Assembly: GCA_005784505.1 (NCBI GenBank)
Contig: VCAZ01000281.1
Coordinates: 173,501 to 237,500 of the forward strand
From: Bagarius yarrelli
Lineage: Eukaryota; Chordata; Actinopteri; Siluriformes; Sisoridae
Length of the DNA stretch: 64,000 bases
Direction: 5' to 3'
In this document: positions 11,421-24,214 of the stretch, in pieces
Layout: each line of letters opens with the position of its first letter
Numbering within the stretch: the first letter of the stretch is position 1
Notes under the pieces: generated by a model
What the model was told of the DNA's origin: nothing
Databases searched by the model: none
The model's input: the letters and a program-made list of their open reading frames with translations, nothing else
Made by a program: the position numbers and the translations under genes

Positions 11421-12015
11421 CTACATCTACACCGCAGATCCAACACCGCAGATCCAACACCGCAGATCCTACACCGCAGATCCAACACCACAGATCCAAC
11501 ACCGCAGATCTTACCATGCAGATCCTACACCGCAGATCCTACACCGCAGATCCTACACCGCAGATCCTACCGCACCACACCGATCACACCGCGATCTTAC
11601 CATGCAGATCTTACCATGCAGATCCTACCAGAGACTACACCGCAGAGATCCTACACCAATAAGATCCTACCAACAACCTACACCGCAGATCCAACACCGC
11701 AGATCCAACACCGCAGATCCCACACCACAGATCCTACACCGCAGATCTTACCATGCAGATCCTACACCGCAGATCCTACACCGCAGATCTTACAGATCCT
11801 ACACCGCAGATCTTACCATGCAGATCCTACACCGCAGATCTTACCATGCAGATCCTACACCGCAGATCCTACCATGCAGATCCTACACCGCAGATCCACA
11901 GATCCTACACCACAGATCCTACACCGCAGATCTTACCATGCAGATCCTACACCGCAGATCCTACCATACAGATTTTACACTGCAGATTTTACACTGCAGA
12001 TTTTACACTGCAGCC
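11421..12015. repeat. 14-bp minisatellite
   Basis: About 40 copies of a 14-bp unit like CGCAGATCCTACAC, with variants containing ATGCAGATCTTACC. The unit is not a multiple of three and lacks stops on the plus strand, so three overlapping open frames of 101-157 residues (QILHRRSYTADPTP type) arise; they are not genes. Confidence 0.95.
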
Positions 12016-13007
12016 TGCACTAAAGCAGAAATGGTTTCATCATATATCAACACACTGATACGCTTCAAAAGCTAAACAACAACGTTAGGGATTTTTTCAG
12101 ATTCCCAAAAGTGCTGATAACGAAATAAAACCTGATCTTAAATCTTTATTTATGTTTCACGTCTGCTGTTGCTGCGACTTTGATGCTAAGAACGTTCTCC
12201 CAGTTTTTCTCCTTTGCTTGCACACAGTGTGACTGCTTAAAATCCCACAATGCTAATTAGGCAAAACACGCAATTTTAGCGAAATAAGACCCAGGCTGTG
12301 TTATTACCACATCCCCCATCAGGTGTATTCGTCTGCTTAGGTTAAACTCGGGGCAGCTATTTATCTGGTGCTGACACAGTTGTGTAATATCAGGGCTAAC
12401 TAGCATGTTAGCCTTAGTAGCATGTGAATCACACAGGTTTGCGTGAACTTATCTAGTTAGATTAAAAAAATATTATCACTTCTAGCCACAAATTTAAACA
12501 CTGCTAACTACCAGCGCTAAGTACAGAACCAGATCCAGTGCGAAAACATGAAAGATTCTAAACATTCTGCTGGGTTGGAGCACCGGCTTAATAAACACAC
12601 TTTTTTAAGCGTGTGTTAAATGTAAAGTGCTTAGCAAGTAATATATATTTTAAAAGGTTATTGAATAAGACACTAAATTTATAGATTTTGATTTTGCCTA
12701 TATTATTAATAAAAAATCTGATCCAACTTTTATTCACCTTCTTAGGATTATGGTAAAATGCAAAAATAGTATTTTATGATATTATAGAGTAAAATATAAA
12801 ATAATAAAAGCTATTAAATCAGAAGCATAATAATAATAATAATAAAGCTTTAAAGCGAATCATTAACTGTACATTAATTCACACGATACATAAAAAGGTT
12901 AAAATCTGTTGTGTGTGTGTGCATTTGAGAAAAACTAAGGAAAAGTAACTACAATCTGTAAGCGTTTGCTGAGAAAGACAAGTCTGATGAGGCTAAATAC
13001 TCGGTAT
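12016..13007. other. intergenic, AT-rich
   Basis: No gene or recognised repeat beyond short ATA/ATAA runs near 12830. Confidence 0.5.
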
Positions 13008-13345
13008 GGCCATTAGTTTAAGGACGTCTTTCCAGCAACACCCACATAAATGTGTCTTCCCCAAACTGTTGCCACAAAGTCTGAAGCACACAGTTGCCCA
13101 GGATGTCTGTGTAAGTTGTAGCATTACATTATTCCCTCACTGGAATAAAGAGACTTAAACACTGTTCCAGCATGATGAGAGTTCGGTGAGGACACGGTTT
13201 GCCAATATCAGCGCATAAGAACTCGATTACAGCACCGCAGACCTTCTCACCCAACATTAGAGTCGGACTTCAATAATAAAAAAATCCCCACAGTCACACT
13301 TTAGTATCCAATAAAAAGCCTTTCCAGAAGTGTGCAGGTTGTGAT
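13008..13345 (+). mobile_element. second copy of the DNA-transposon-like relic
   Basis: Shares cttccccaaactgttgcc, ctgttccagcatgatgag and gcctttccagaagtg with 3700-4255, in the same order and without the SINE, so it shows the pre-insertion structure. Confidence 0.55.
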
Positions 13346-15300
13346 AGCAGTGAGACTGAGACAGGAATGTGTCTATGTGCTGTATTTCAACACAACAAAA
13401 ATGCAACAGTAAATTCAGAAAACACAACAGAATTTAGGATGAAAACGAGATGCAAATTTCATATTTCACACAGGAAACAGTCATACTGTAAACACAAAGC
13501 TCTGGAGGTCCATGTATGTTCTGCTATACCTTCGACACTGAAAATCCTAACGAGTCAAATAAACTCGAATAATTAAGTAAACTCGTTCCCTTCACAACTT
13601 GAGTAATGAGTCAAAACTCAGATATTTAGGCTCAGATAACTCGGCGCTCATGCAGACTGTACTCACATTTTTACGTTTATCTGACTTGGTCTTTATTTAA
13701 TAAACTTAAACAATTAAGTTCCCTGAATTTCGTGTAAAGTTCAAACTCCCGTCCTCTCCTTTACGGTCGAGACAGAAAGTTATAAATCCTTATTTAATAA
13801 AAATAATAATACACTAATCATCGCATTCGTTCTAGTCTTTGTTCTATTGTTTAATCAAATCAAAGGAAGACCAGCGTAGGCTAATAAGCGAACTGAGTGG
13901 CTGCTTAAGGCCCCTGTGGCCACCAGGGGCCCCCCAAGAGCTAAGATAAATGGTAAAAGTTTATTTGCTTTGATTCACAATTTCACTGATTTCAGAGAGT
14001 TTGTGATTTTAGTGAATATTTACAGTAAATATTATTGGACCGATATTTGTCAGGCTGTAACAAATGGTTCCCAGGTAACCAATGTGCGTCTGCTAAATTC
14101 TGGCATCACCTTTGCTTTAGCCAATCAGCACTGAGCATTTGATGGTCAATCCAGAACTGCACTGTCACTTTTAAGCACACATTTTTCTTTGTGTTGTTTG
14201 ATTTGCTGTTGGATTATTGATTAGTTGTGTTGTGAACAGCATGGAGGTTACGCCGTCCCTGATCAACATCTCCATATGAGCCTTAAATACCCCCCCCCAT
14301 CTTTCTTAGGATTTCTATCATGTCTATCAGGGTGCAGTGTAAATCATATAGTTGTAGTATTTACTATATTATTATATATTCACAATCTATAGCTCTACAT
14401 CATTATGTCAGGCTTTTTTCCACGTTAAGTTTTCAGCTTGGTGTCTCACCCGATCCTGCATCACACTTGAAACTGAATGTACTGCGGTGACATTTTCCAA
14501 AGGGACTTATGTGCTTTACTGATACAGAAGCTGACTTTTAAACTGCATCCACATTTTTCCCAGGACGTTGGAAAGAAGCAGTCAAACTTCAGGACAAAAA
14601 ATGTCGACCGCAAATGAAAAGGGCTTCATTTCAGCGCCTGTTTGAGTGTAAAAACAGTCGCTTGTATTTTTCAATTCCATTGTATGATGAACAGGCCAGC
14701 ATTGTAAAAAGGACGCGTATTTCCATGTCTACATTCTGTAATATTGTGTGCGTGTGTGTGTGTGTGTGTGCTGTGTCCAGGCATTAAGCCTGCTGTAATT
14801 ATGTACAGAATTTGTGTAAGTTATTACTGAGATCCTAAAGCATCGTAGGAAAAGAAACTCATTTCCTCATTTGCCTCATTTCTAACCAAAATCTCATCAT
14901 TCAACTTCTTCACCATCCGAACCTCAGCAACAGGAATCAATATGTACAGCGTTTTCTGTGCTTTTCTGTTCGAACCCACTGGGAGGACGCAGGGACTGGT
15001 TTTCTTTCCAGGATTATAAAAAGCACATGTGGTTTTCGCCGTATTCGAACCCGTTACCGATGTTCGCAGCAATCAGCTGACAAGGCTTTTGGCTTATGTT
15101 TCCTAATAAACAACTTGATTTTAATGGATTTGGATGATCTGTTTTTTTTCACACTGTGAATGAAAGAATTATTAAAGCAGAAACTAGCTTTAATTTTAAA
15201 TATAGTGTAGATTTAATAATCAATAATTTCCTAAACAACCATAATTTTGTTTTTTTCTCTCTTATACATTGTGTTTTCTCAGTCTGGTGTATAAAAACAT
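13346..15300. other. intergenic, no gene supported
   Basis: Only short open frames (an 82-residue minus frame at 14824-15072 is the best) without splice support or recognisable domains. Contains a short GT repeat near 14746-14770. Confidence 0.45.
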
Positions 15301-15302
15301 TA

Positions 15303-15367
15303 GGGGAAGCGGTAGTTCAGTGCTTAAGGTTTCTTATCCCCACCAGTTTACCGCTGCTGGGCTGATA
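15303..15367 (+). mobile_element. family 1 SINE head fragment
   Basis: Remnant with agcggtagttcagtgcttaa and accgctgctgggctg. Confidence 0.45.
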
Positions 15368-15607
15368 AGCAGAGTCAAATATACCAAAAATCGGATTAAA
15401 CCTCATAGTTTTCTTATGTCACCCTTCCTGCTTTATTATTTAACTGTGCTTCACTTACAGATGTGTGACAGACGAAGCCAGAGTGAAGAGCAGCCCAGTG
15501 CAAAGAGCTTTAGGTACGATTTTGTGCAATAGTATGGTTTTACTTCCTGTTTTATTAGTGTGTACCTGAGTCACCAGTCTGTTCCTGTTAATGTGTGTCG
15601 CAAACAA

Positions 15608-15860
15608 CAATTCTAAGAATGGAAGACTTTATTTGTCACATGTACATCACAGCACAGCACAGCACAATTCATTTCTTCGTATATTTTACCCTAGAAATTT
15701 GGTGTCAGAGCACACGGTCAGCCATGATACAGTACTGCGGGAGCAGGAAGAGGGTTAAAGGGCCACGCGCTGGGGCCCAACAGTAGGAGCTTGGCAGTGC
15801 TGGGGATAAAACCCTGATCTATTGATCACCAACACAGAGACAACCGTTTGTGCCACAGCT
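15608..15860 (-). mobile_element. family 2 SINE, reverse orientation
   Basis: Reverse-oriented copy of a second tRNA-related family: an end with ggaagactttatttgtcaca, a middle with gggtcagc-like and gatacagtactgcgggagca, and the tRNA-like head at the right. Copies recur across the window. Confidence 0.6.
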
Positions 15861-16131
15861 TAACTCTGTTTTAATGTCTCTGTCATAAATGACGGAATCA
15901 GCATAATCACATGCCTATATAACCTGCCTATGCCTATATACACCATCAAATAAAACAGGCAGCACCGAAGGCAGTTAAAAGCTGTTCTTGAAGCGTGAGG
16001 AGTTTATGCATGTTTATGCAAACTCCCCAAACCCGCATTAAAGGTTTATCGGTATATAAAAGCGGTCATAGACTAAATAATACACTTTTATGGATTCTAT
16101 TGGAACTCAATGCTGGAAATAAACGGACCGG

Positions 16132-16139
16132 TGACGTCA
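16132..16139 (+). promoter_or_regulatory. CRE-like palindrome TGACGTCA
   Basis: Perfect full CREB/ATF site, followed immediately by ATAG|GTGAGT, a strong splice-donor-like sequence. Could mark a non-coding first exon of an unseen gene; no downstream acceptor partner was identified. Confidence 0.3.
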
Positions 16140-16737
16140 TAGGTGAGTTTATTCTCTGGTTGATTTAGCACCCCTTGTGATTTGTGGGTGTTTATCGACA
16201 TGTAAATGTGTTTTAGACCAAATATTTGATTTTAATCGATCTTTTACAATCTAACTACACTGTTGTTGTTGTTGTTGTTTAAATGAATGGATTTGTGGCT
16301 TTAGAGGGGAGGTTTTTATTGTGTTATTGCGCCTGTGATTGGTGGCTGTTATAAACGTAAAAATAAAAATGTTTTATGGACTAAATATTTTAACTGGATT
16401 TGGATTCTAAACCTTGACAGTGTGTAAATAAATAGAGGAGATGTTTGTGAATCAGTGGCTTTATATTTAAGGTTTTCTCAGTGTGTCTCTTATGGTTTTG
16501 GCTGTAATTACTTTTGAATTATATTTCAAAAAAAGATTTCATTCAGAACAAAAATTTCAACTGAAACTGTGTGTTATGTTTAGCTTTCTGTCTTTAAGCT
16601 TTGTACATCAGAAACTTCACCCACAAAACAGTCTGTGTCCCGTGGGCGACGCTGTTTTCTTATGCAAATAGCGCGTCTGTACCAACATTTCTGTCTTCTG
16701 TCTTTCCGTGGAATGTACAATCAGGTACCATAGTGTA

Positions 16738-16751
16738 CCGCTAGAGGGCGA
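16738..16751 (+). promoter_or_regulatory. CTCF-like motif
   Basis: CCGCTAGAGGGCGA matches CCASYAGRKGGCRS at 12 of 14 positions. A donor-like GAG|GTGAGT lies about 30 bp downstream. Confidence 0.4.
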
Positions 16752-17044
16752 TGTTGGGTTGTTTATGTCGGAGGAAGCGGAGGTGAGTTTGTGATTCAGT
16801 GTTTTTGGTGGTCTAATGGGACTGAGAGGTTCAGCAGTCATGCAGTGCTCTCATCTTATGTGTCTTTTATTTGAACCCAAGTTTAAAAAATACATAATAG
16901 CTTCATCCTACAATATTTAACTAATAATTTACTGTACACGACCCCATGGTACAATTATCAGCCATTATTATTGAAATTAAAATTTGTCCTATGGTGTGTG
17001 CCAACTTAACATAATTGCTTTAATGCGTTCGATTCCAATAGATT

Positions 17045-18025
17045 TAATGACGATTCGAGTGTTAATCGGATTCGAGTTTGAACTGTGACGGATTCGACGC
17101 GAGTGTTGGAGTTATGGCCGTACGGTTCGAGTGTTGAAAAGTAAATGCGGATTCGATGTTTGGAAATGACGGATATTCGAGTCTTCGGAGTTAATGACGG
17201 ATTCGACTGGATTAGACGACGGATTCGACTTAGAGTTAATGACGGATTCGAGTTTAGGAAATGACGGATTCGAGTGTTAATGACGGATTCGAGTGTTTAA
17301 GAGTTAGTCGGATTCGGCGGATTCGGAGTGGTGAGGAGTAATGGAGTTATTACGGATTCGACTGTTAGGAGTTAATGACGGATTCGAGTGTTAAGTTATG
17401 GCGGATTCGAGTGTTGGAGTTAATGACGGATTCGAGTGTTGGAGTTTAATGACGGATTCGACTGTTAGTTCGGATTCGAGTGTTGGACGTTAATGACGGA
17501 TTCGACTGTTGGAGTTAATGTTCGAGTGTTGGAGTTATGACGGATTCGAGTGGTTGGAGTTAATGACGGATTCGAGTTAAAGACGGATTGGTGTTGGAGT
17601 TAATGACGGTGTTGGATTAATGACGATTCGAGTGTTAATGAGTTAATGACGGATTCGAGTGTTGGAGTTAATGCGAGAGTAAGGACGGATTCGATTCGAG
17701 TGTGGAGTTAATGTTGACGGATTCGAGTGTTGGAGTTAATGACGGATTCGGAGTGTTGGAGTTAATGACGGATTCGAGTGTTGGAGTTAATGACGGATCG
17801 GATTCGAGTGTTGGAGTTAATGACGGATTCGAGTGTGTCGGAGTTATGGAGTTATCGAGTGGTTATGAATGGCGGATTCGAGTGTTTGAGTTAATGACGG
17901 ATTCCGTGGGAGTTAAATGTTCGGAGTGTTGAGTTTAATGACGGATTCGAGTGTTAGTTAATGGACGGATTCGAGTGTTGAGAGTTAATGACGGATTCGA
18001 GTGTTGGAGTTAATGACGGATTGAA
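17045..18025. repeat. 25-bp minisatellite
   Basis: About 35-40 copies of a ~25-bp unit that begins GACGGATTCGAGTGTTGGAG and ends TTAAT. Many units have deletions or extra bases that are not whole units, so copy boundaries drift. It contains a recurring CpG (ttcgag) in otherwise CpG-poor DNA. Confidence 0.95.
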
Positions 18026-18588
18026 CTGTGGCAGATTAAGGAGTTGTAGTGTATCCAGATTTCGAGTACCAAAGTTAATGAGGATTCTCTAGAAATACGG
18101 ATATCAGAGTCTCTATTCAGTCCGTCTTTACAGTTCCGTTCATTGCAGTGTGTTTTAGGACTGTTAGGGTGTTGTGTTTAGCAGAACCAAACACACACCT
18201 AAACCAACTCCCCAAACTGAACCAAACACCACCTAAACCAATAATCAGGTCTCGCTGAAACTTAAACTTACAGAGGTGTCTGAGGCAGGTCTTATCTGCA
18301 GGCCACCAACCACAGCGACAGTTAGACTTTGTAATTTTTGGAAACGTAATTTGTAAGTATTAAAACTTAAGTATTTAAGTTGTTATTTAAGTCTTTAGTT
18401 CATGCCTGATTGATTTTTATAGGTACAGTAGATGTAATAATGATAAAAGCTGTTTGTTTATGTCTCACCCTGATGATCTTTTTAAGTGTGATCAGTTTAT
18501 ATTCGTATGTTTTTTGTTTGATCAGTTGTTTTATTTCTTGTGATTTTCTTTGTTTTTATGTTGTATTGTTGCACAGCATTTTTATTGC

Positions 18589-18626
<38 letters not shown>

Positions 18627-18888
18627 TGTGTGTGTGTGTGTTTTAAAATGCCAATGCATCATCAACCAGAAAGGATTTGTAGGTAGTTTTTTGTCCTGTA
18701 AGTCGTATTTGCAGTGTGTTTGCCTGAATTTGCATTGGATGTTTCTGTTGTGTGTCGCTACCAGGAAGAAAACACTGATAACATCCATCTGATTATCTGC
18801 TCATCCCATACTTTTGCTTTTGCCAAATTCCATTTTTGACGAAGAAACGGTCAACTAAACAACGTGTTCAGTTTTTCCAAACTTTTTG

Positions 18889-19015
18889 CAGACATTCTTA
18901 TCCAGAGCGACTTACGTTTATATTTTCTACAACTGAGCGGTTAGAAGTTAAGGGCCTTACTCAGGGGCCCGACTGTGGTAACTTGGTGGTTCACCTTAAC
19001 CACTGAACTACCACT
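18889..19015 (-). mobile_element. family 1 SINE, reverse orientation
   Basis: Reverse tail (cttatccagagcgacttac), middle (aagggccttactcaggggcc) and head (caccttaaccactgaactac). Confidence 0.75.
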
Positions 19016-20033
19016 TAAACGTGTAAGTCCCTGCTCCAATGACAGGATGTGAAGTTATATAGAGGCTCGATTTGATGGTTATGTATTTGTTTATTTGTTT
19101 TTAATAAATGTTGTAGATTTGCTGGAATTATATTAATTTTTTTTAATTTGTTTGTTAGGTTGCTAAAATATAAGTTTAATCTTAAAACCCGAAAGGCAAA
19201 TAATGCCAGAAGTTGTTTATTTTTTATCTTTAACACTGTCTAACCCGTCAGCAGCATGAATGAACACACTATTAACACTCGAGTCATTTAAAGGGGTGTG
19301 CCTTGTCTAGTGAAAAAGTCAGACAAAAGGAGAACATGAAGTTATACTGGGTTTATAGAAAATAGGAGACTCAGTCCGGATTGTGATCGATATGGATTCT
19401 ACAGAAATTCTGAGAGAGGAGTGTAGAAAGAAAGCCACCATTTCTCTGCTCTATCAGAATGAGCAAAAATGTTTCGTTTACAACTGGAGCGATGAGCTTT
19501 TATGAGGTTCAGCCAAATCCTGGATTTGAATACAGTACAAACTGCAGCAGCAGAATGTGATGTAAACATTTCACTGTGCTGTAGAGTATGTGACAAATAA
19601 AAACTGGGAAAGTGGTAGTACAGTGGTGTGGTGGAAATTTGTATCTTAATATAAAATAAAGACCTTCACATGAAGAAACGTCGAGGCAAGAAATAAGAAA
19701 AAAAACTAAAAGTTAAATTGCGCAATTGGTGTCTTTTACAGCACGCAGCAATGCTGAATGTCGAAAAGAGACGCCGATCGTCCTGACTCGTCCCACTTAT
19801 ATATGGTTCTATGGAAAGTATGCCCTTATGACCTCTAAGTATAGCTCCAGAGTTTAGACAGGGGCCAACACCAGATGCCTCTTATCAGCAGACAAGGAGC
19901 CTTCCTGTTCGGGGCCCCCGACACCCAATCCAAAGGAAAAAAAACACATTCTTTAGGATACAACTAAAAACCCAGCATAAGATAATCTAAGTATTATTTT
20001 CACTTATACATGTAACAGTAAAATCTGTGATTA

Positions 20034-20181
20034 CGGTGGTTAAGGTGTTGGACTGCTAACTGGAAGATCAGGGTTCGATTCCCAGCACCACCAATTTACC
20101 ACTGTTAGGCCCCTGAGCAAGGCCCTTAACCCCTAACTGCTCAGTTGGATAAAGGAGATAAATGTAAGTCGCTCTGGATAA
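20034..20181 (+). mobile_element. family 1 SINE, best-preserved copy
   Basis: Head ggtggttaaggtgttggact, B-box-like gggttcgattccc, middle cccctgagcaaggcccttaa, tail taagtcgctctggataa. The B box GGTTCGATTCC marks the tRNA origin; no A box good enough for a functional tRNA was sought or claimed. Confidence 0.85.
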
Positions 20182-20591
20182 CTGAGGTTTAACTGAGGAC
20201 AACCTGTACGAGGAAAAAACCCACAGAGACGGACTGAAGAATGGAGCGTTTGTCAGAACAGTAACTGAATTAATTACTGTAAAATAAAGTCAAATTAATT
20301 TTTTCTGCGATTAGCCGTTAAAAACCTCTTTTTGTTTTAAACACCGTTGTGTATATACACACTTCCCTCCCTCCCTCCCTCCCACCCCTCGTGTGTGTAT
20401 CTCCATTTAGGAACGTTAACATTTCTGGATTTGTGTCTCATGTTACTGAACATTTTGCTGCTTTGTTACGGTTGTTATTTTGGGACTGCAAAAAAAGAAA
20501 CCCAAGTTATTGATTACTTTTCTTAGCTAAAAAACTGAAGTTTTGTCTCTCATTACAGTTTGTCATTTTTTAAACCATTTTAAACTAAAAC

Positions 20592-20625
20592 ATACGGCAG
20601 ACGTTCTCATCCAGAGCGACTCTGT
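20592..20625 (-). mobile_element. SINE tail fragment, reverse
   Basis: Short piece with ctcatccagagcgactctg, the reverse complement of the SINE family 1 tail. Confidence 0.4.
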
Positions 20626-21204
20626 GTTTTCTGTATAAACAGATCCACATTCCAGGAAGTTTACGAGTAAACAAACATCACTGTGACATTAAATAAATAT
20701 AAAAGAAGTTTATTAACATTAAATGTATGTATTAATTCTTTAATTAATAAACACATGTGTTGTCGTTTTGAAAACGATCAGATTTTGCGTTGGTAAGTGT
20801 GTCATTCCCACTGCATCCCACCGCTCCGTTATGTTTTATTCCTTTAATTATCAACCGACTCGCTTCTTATGCACATCAGTCACAATTTAGGACGGAAAAA
20901 CTTTTACTAACTTGATCATGCTGACTCATCAGGCATTTTTATTCAGTTTAAATAAATAAACTATTTTACTTCCTCTAAACTGACGTAAAATGGGTTTCGT
21001 TGGATTGCATCGTGGGACGTGTGTTTTTCTTTCAGTTGGATAAACCAAACTTTTTGATGCTTAGTGCACACAGAATAATAACCTAAAAAGAATAAAAAGT
21101 TAAATTTAAGCAGTCAGACTCACCCAGGGTCGTCCCATAGATGGAGGAAAATAATATCACAAACCCAGTGTGCCAAAGCTGCATGTTGGGTCCTGGCTGT
21201 TTAT

Positions 21205-21311
21205 GTGACTGTGTGTGACTGTGTGTGACTGTGTGTGACTGACTGTGTGTGACTGTGTGTGACTGTGTGTGACTGTGTGTGACTGTGTGTGACTGTGTGT
21301 GACTGTGTGTA
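21205..21311. repeat. 10-bp tandem repeat
   Basis: About ten copies of GTGTGTGACT, with one interruption (gactgactg). Confidence 0.95.
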
Positions 21312-23160
21312 CATGTCAGATGGTTTGCCTGTGCTGTGATGCTTTCCTCTTTCAGAACACGGACACGCCTCTGACTTCCTTGCCGATTTCCTGGTGCTTT
21401 GGTTCAGTGACGTGTGCTGAGTTCAGTGAATCACTGAATCTTTACATTTTATATCTACATTATATCTATAAACGGCTTTCACGCTGATTAGCTACTGATT
21501 ATATTTCATATCAACATGAAGCCTTAATTCACTTCTTAATTCACTTCCTCAATTTCACAATTACTTCTTATTTATTTCAGATCAGCCATAAAAAATATAT
21601 AACATTTTGAATCTCTGATAGTCGTTTCTGTGGAGAAGCAGCAAAAGAGGAATAAGTTCATGAGAGTTTCTACACACACCTTCTTTAGGGCAGAAACACT
21701 GCCTGCTGTGAATACATTAGTGCGACTATGGGAGGTGTTTCAGTAATGAAAGTTTAGATGTGTGTAGTAAACAATTACATTTATATTCAAATAATGTTAG
21801 AGTAACACACTTTTGTTGATTTGCACTTTGTGTAACTGTTGTGTGAGTCTTTGTTTGTTATTTATTAGGTGCTTATTTATGTATTTCTTTGGAGCGGAAG
21901 TAAGTTTGAAATTCAGGGTTTTTTGCTTTGTGTCAATCCGATCAGAAAAAACTAATAACTAAATACTGACATAGTTTTTGATCGGATAATTTTTCACTCT
22001 TACTGGTGTAAATATTTTTATAAATACTTGTAGTTTTACTTGAGTGCAGATTTTGGCTACTCGACACTCCTCTGTGAAAGCCTATAAACTGAATTGGGCA
22101 TTTTGTCACACTTTCTGGCTGTACCAGAGGCAGCTGACTTTTAGAAAAATAAGAGAATGTGTATTCCTACTTTAGCGCTTCAGTGAACAATCATCCCAAA
22201 TTTCATGACACACAGCTTTAGAGAAGAGTGAATTTGAGGAGAGTGAATTTGTCCAGCTCTAAAACTAGGTAGGAAAGCAAGCTTAACTCAGTGAAAGCTG
22301 TGCTGGAAAATCAGCTTTATTTAAATGCAAGTGGAGGTGGTAGCTTGGTAGTTAAAGTGTTGGACTGGGCAAGGAAGGAATAAATATAGAATCATATGTG
22401 TGAGGTGTTGGGTGAGGAACAGCCAAGCTGCTAAGCTGAGGTTGTGGAAGACGGTTTCATGTCACAGGTTAAGGTGTTAAAACCTAATGCAACAGACGAA
22501 GGACAAACAATGCTTTCTTCTCTTTTTTTGGGCAGGGATGTCTGCATCTGAAACACACCACGTTGGGCGACGCATCAGAATTTGGTTCTTAATTTTTCAC
22601 CCCCAAATTTCCTTAAGACGAATGACAGGCAGGGAACACAGATAGACACGCGCTCCTGTGTCGGTAGCTTGCACTGTGTTTACACTGATTGTTCATTTCT
22701 TCGATGAAGCCTATAATAACAAACTGGTTTTGCAGCATTCTTGCATTACTGTCATGTTGGAACAAGTATTACTGGACGCGAGAAGGCTGATCAAGCACAC
22801 GGTGACGACTTTATAGAACTCATGTTCTGTCTGTATTTGTGTCCATATTTGTCTTTTGTGTCTGTGTCGGTACTGTATTTGGGTCTGTGTCTGGTGATGC
22901 GTGATGATTGTGTAAATATTCATATCATGATGCTTAACATGATCTTTCTTAGTCCCATAAGCAAAACTCAGTACTTTGATGTTTCCTATGGGTCTCACAC
23001 CTCTGTGTGAACCAGATGTTTGTTGTGACCATTGCATTTGGGTGTCACTGTGGGTTTCTTATCGATAACATGCGCTTTTGCACTGAAGAAAACCATTTAA
23101 CTGCCTGCATGTTTCCAGGATGTGGTCTCATGTTACTGGTGTGGTGTGTTAAAAACATGC
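21312..23160. other. intergenic, no gene supported
   Basis: A fragment of a SINE head (tagttaaagtgttggactgg) near 22345. The mirrored open frames at 22711-23037 lack domain or splice support. Confidence 0.4.
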
Positions 23161-23164
23161 ATAA

Positions 23165-23345
23165 ATATGTGTGTTATGAATGTATGGATGCGTGTATAGA
23201 TGTATGGCTGCATGCATGTATCGGTGTGTGTATGTATGTGTATGTATGTATGTATAGATGTATGTATGTGTATGTATGTATGTGTATGTATAGATGTATG
23301 TATGTATGTATAGATGTATGTATGTATGTATGTATAGAGATATAG
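23165..23345. repeat. TATG/TGTG-type microsatellite
   Basis: Degenerate (TATG)n with TAGA units, about 180 bp. It explains the Tyr/Val/Cys-rich plus frame and the His/Thr-rich minus frame. Confidence 0.9.
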
Positions 23346-23465
23346 ACTTGTGTAACTTTGATTAGGTGTATAGTTTAGATGGCTGGTTAACACTTTGCAG
23401 TTCGGTGATAAACCCACTGATGGTCTGTAATACAGTTCATAACGAAGCACTCAGTGAGAAGAAAA

Positions 23466-23720
23466 GATATTCAATTCAATTCAGTTCAATTCAGTTTTAT
23501 TTGTTTGGCGCTTTTCACAATGATGATTGTCACAAAGCAGCTTTACAATTGAAGAAATTATAAAACAGAATTTAAACATAAATCAGTTTGTCCCTGATGA
23601 GCAAGCCGGGGGCGACGGTGGCAAGGAAAAACTCCCTAAGATGAGATAGGAAGAAACCTTGAGAGGAACCAGACTCAGCAGGGAACCCATCCTCATTTGG
23701 GTGAAAAAAAGGTAGCAGGG
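23466..23720 (+). mobile_element. dispersed otophysan repeat (LINE 3'-end type)
   Basis: Starts ttcaattcaattcagttcaa and has gtcacaaagcagctttacaa, ggaaaaactccctaagatga and aaaccttgagaggaaccaga in order. This set is typical of a very abundant dispersed repeat of otophysan fish genomes (from memory; naming needs a repeat library). Confidence 0.65.
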
Positions 23721-23927
23721 ATCATGAAGTTACATCGTGTGTGTATAAACAACTATAATCATCAGTCCTTAGAGCAGCCGAAAACGTCTTTATGGCGAAG
23801 TGGGGTCGTCCTAGATCGCCCGGTGAAGCCTCATCCGCTGGGCAGGTCACAGGGAGGGGACCCACAGTACGGGCCGGTGGTGGGGTCTGGATCACCGGCA
23901 GTTCCGTTGTGGCGTATGTAGCTCAAC

Positions 23928-23929
<2 letters not shown>

Positions 23930-23969
<40 letters not shown>

Positions 23970-23970
23970 T
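23930..23970. repeat. GA microsatellite
   Basis: (GA)n with one AAA interruption. Confidence 0.9.
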
Positions 23971-24214
23971 GAAAGGAAGTCAAAAAGAAGGAAAACAGTT
24001 AAGTGACAATGTAATCACACGGTTTGGATTGATTAAGTGAAAAATGTAGAGTGCAAGGATGGACTCCGGCAGAAAACTAACTAGGTCAGCATAACTAAAA
24101 GGAGATATAAATACACATACAGAAGAAAATGCTTTATTTCTAACAGAGAGACAGAGACAATACAAATGACACATTGATGTCAAAAACCACATAGTCAAAA
24201 TTCATGTGAAAAGT

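Larger units (their letters stand above)
18026..21200. other. intergenic with scattered SINEs
   Basis: No gene supported. Contains a GT repeat (18593-18640), a reverse SINE (18889-19015) and an intact-looking SINE (20034-20181). 19700-19960 is a moderately GC-rich stretch of unclear origin, perhaps an LTR remnant. Confidence 0.45.

Noticed and set aside
11249..12075. Overlapping open frames of 101-157 residues (ADPTPQI repeats)
   Set aside because: Product of the 14-bp minisatellite in three frames.
14824..15072. 82-residue minus open frame
   Set aside because: No recognisable domain, and no splice partners found; could not be supported as a gene.
20034..20105. tRNA gene
   Set aside because: The B-box-like GGTTCGATTCC belongs to a SINE head with the family tail; no complete cloverleaf is evident.
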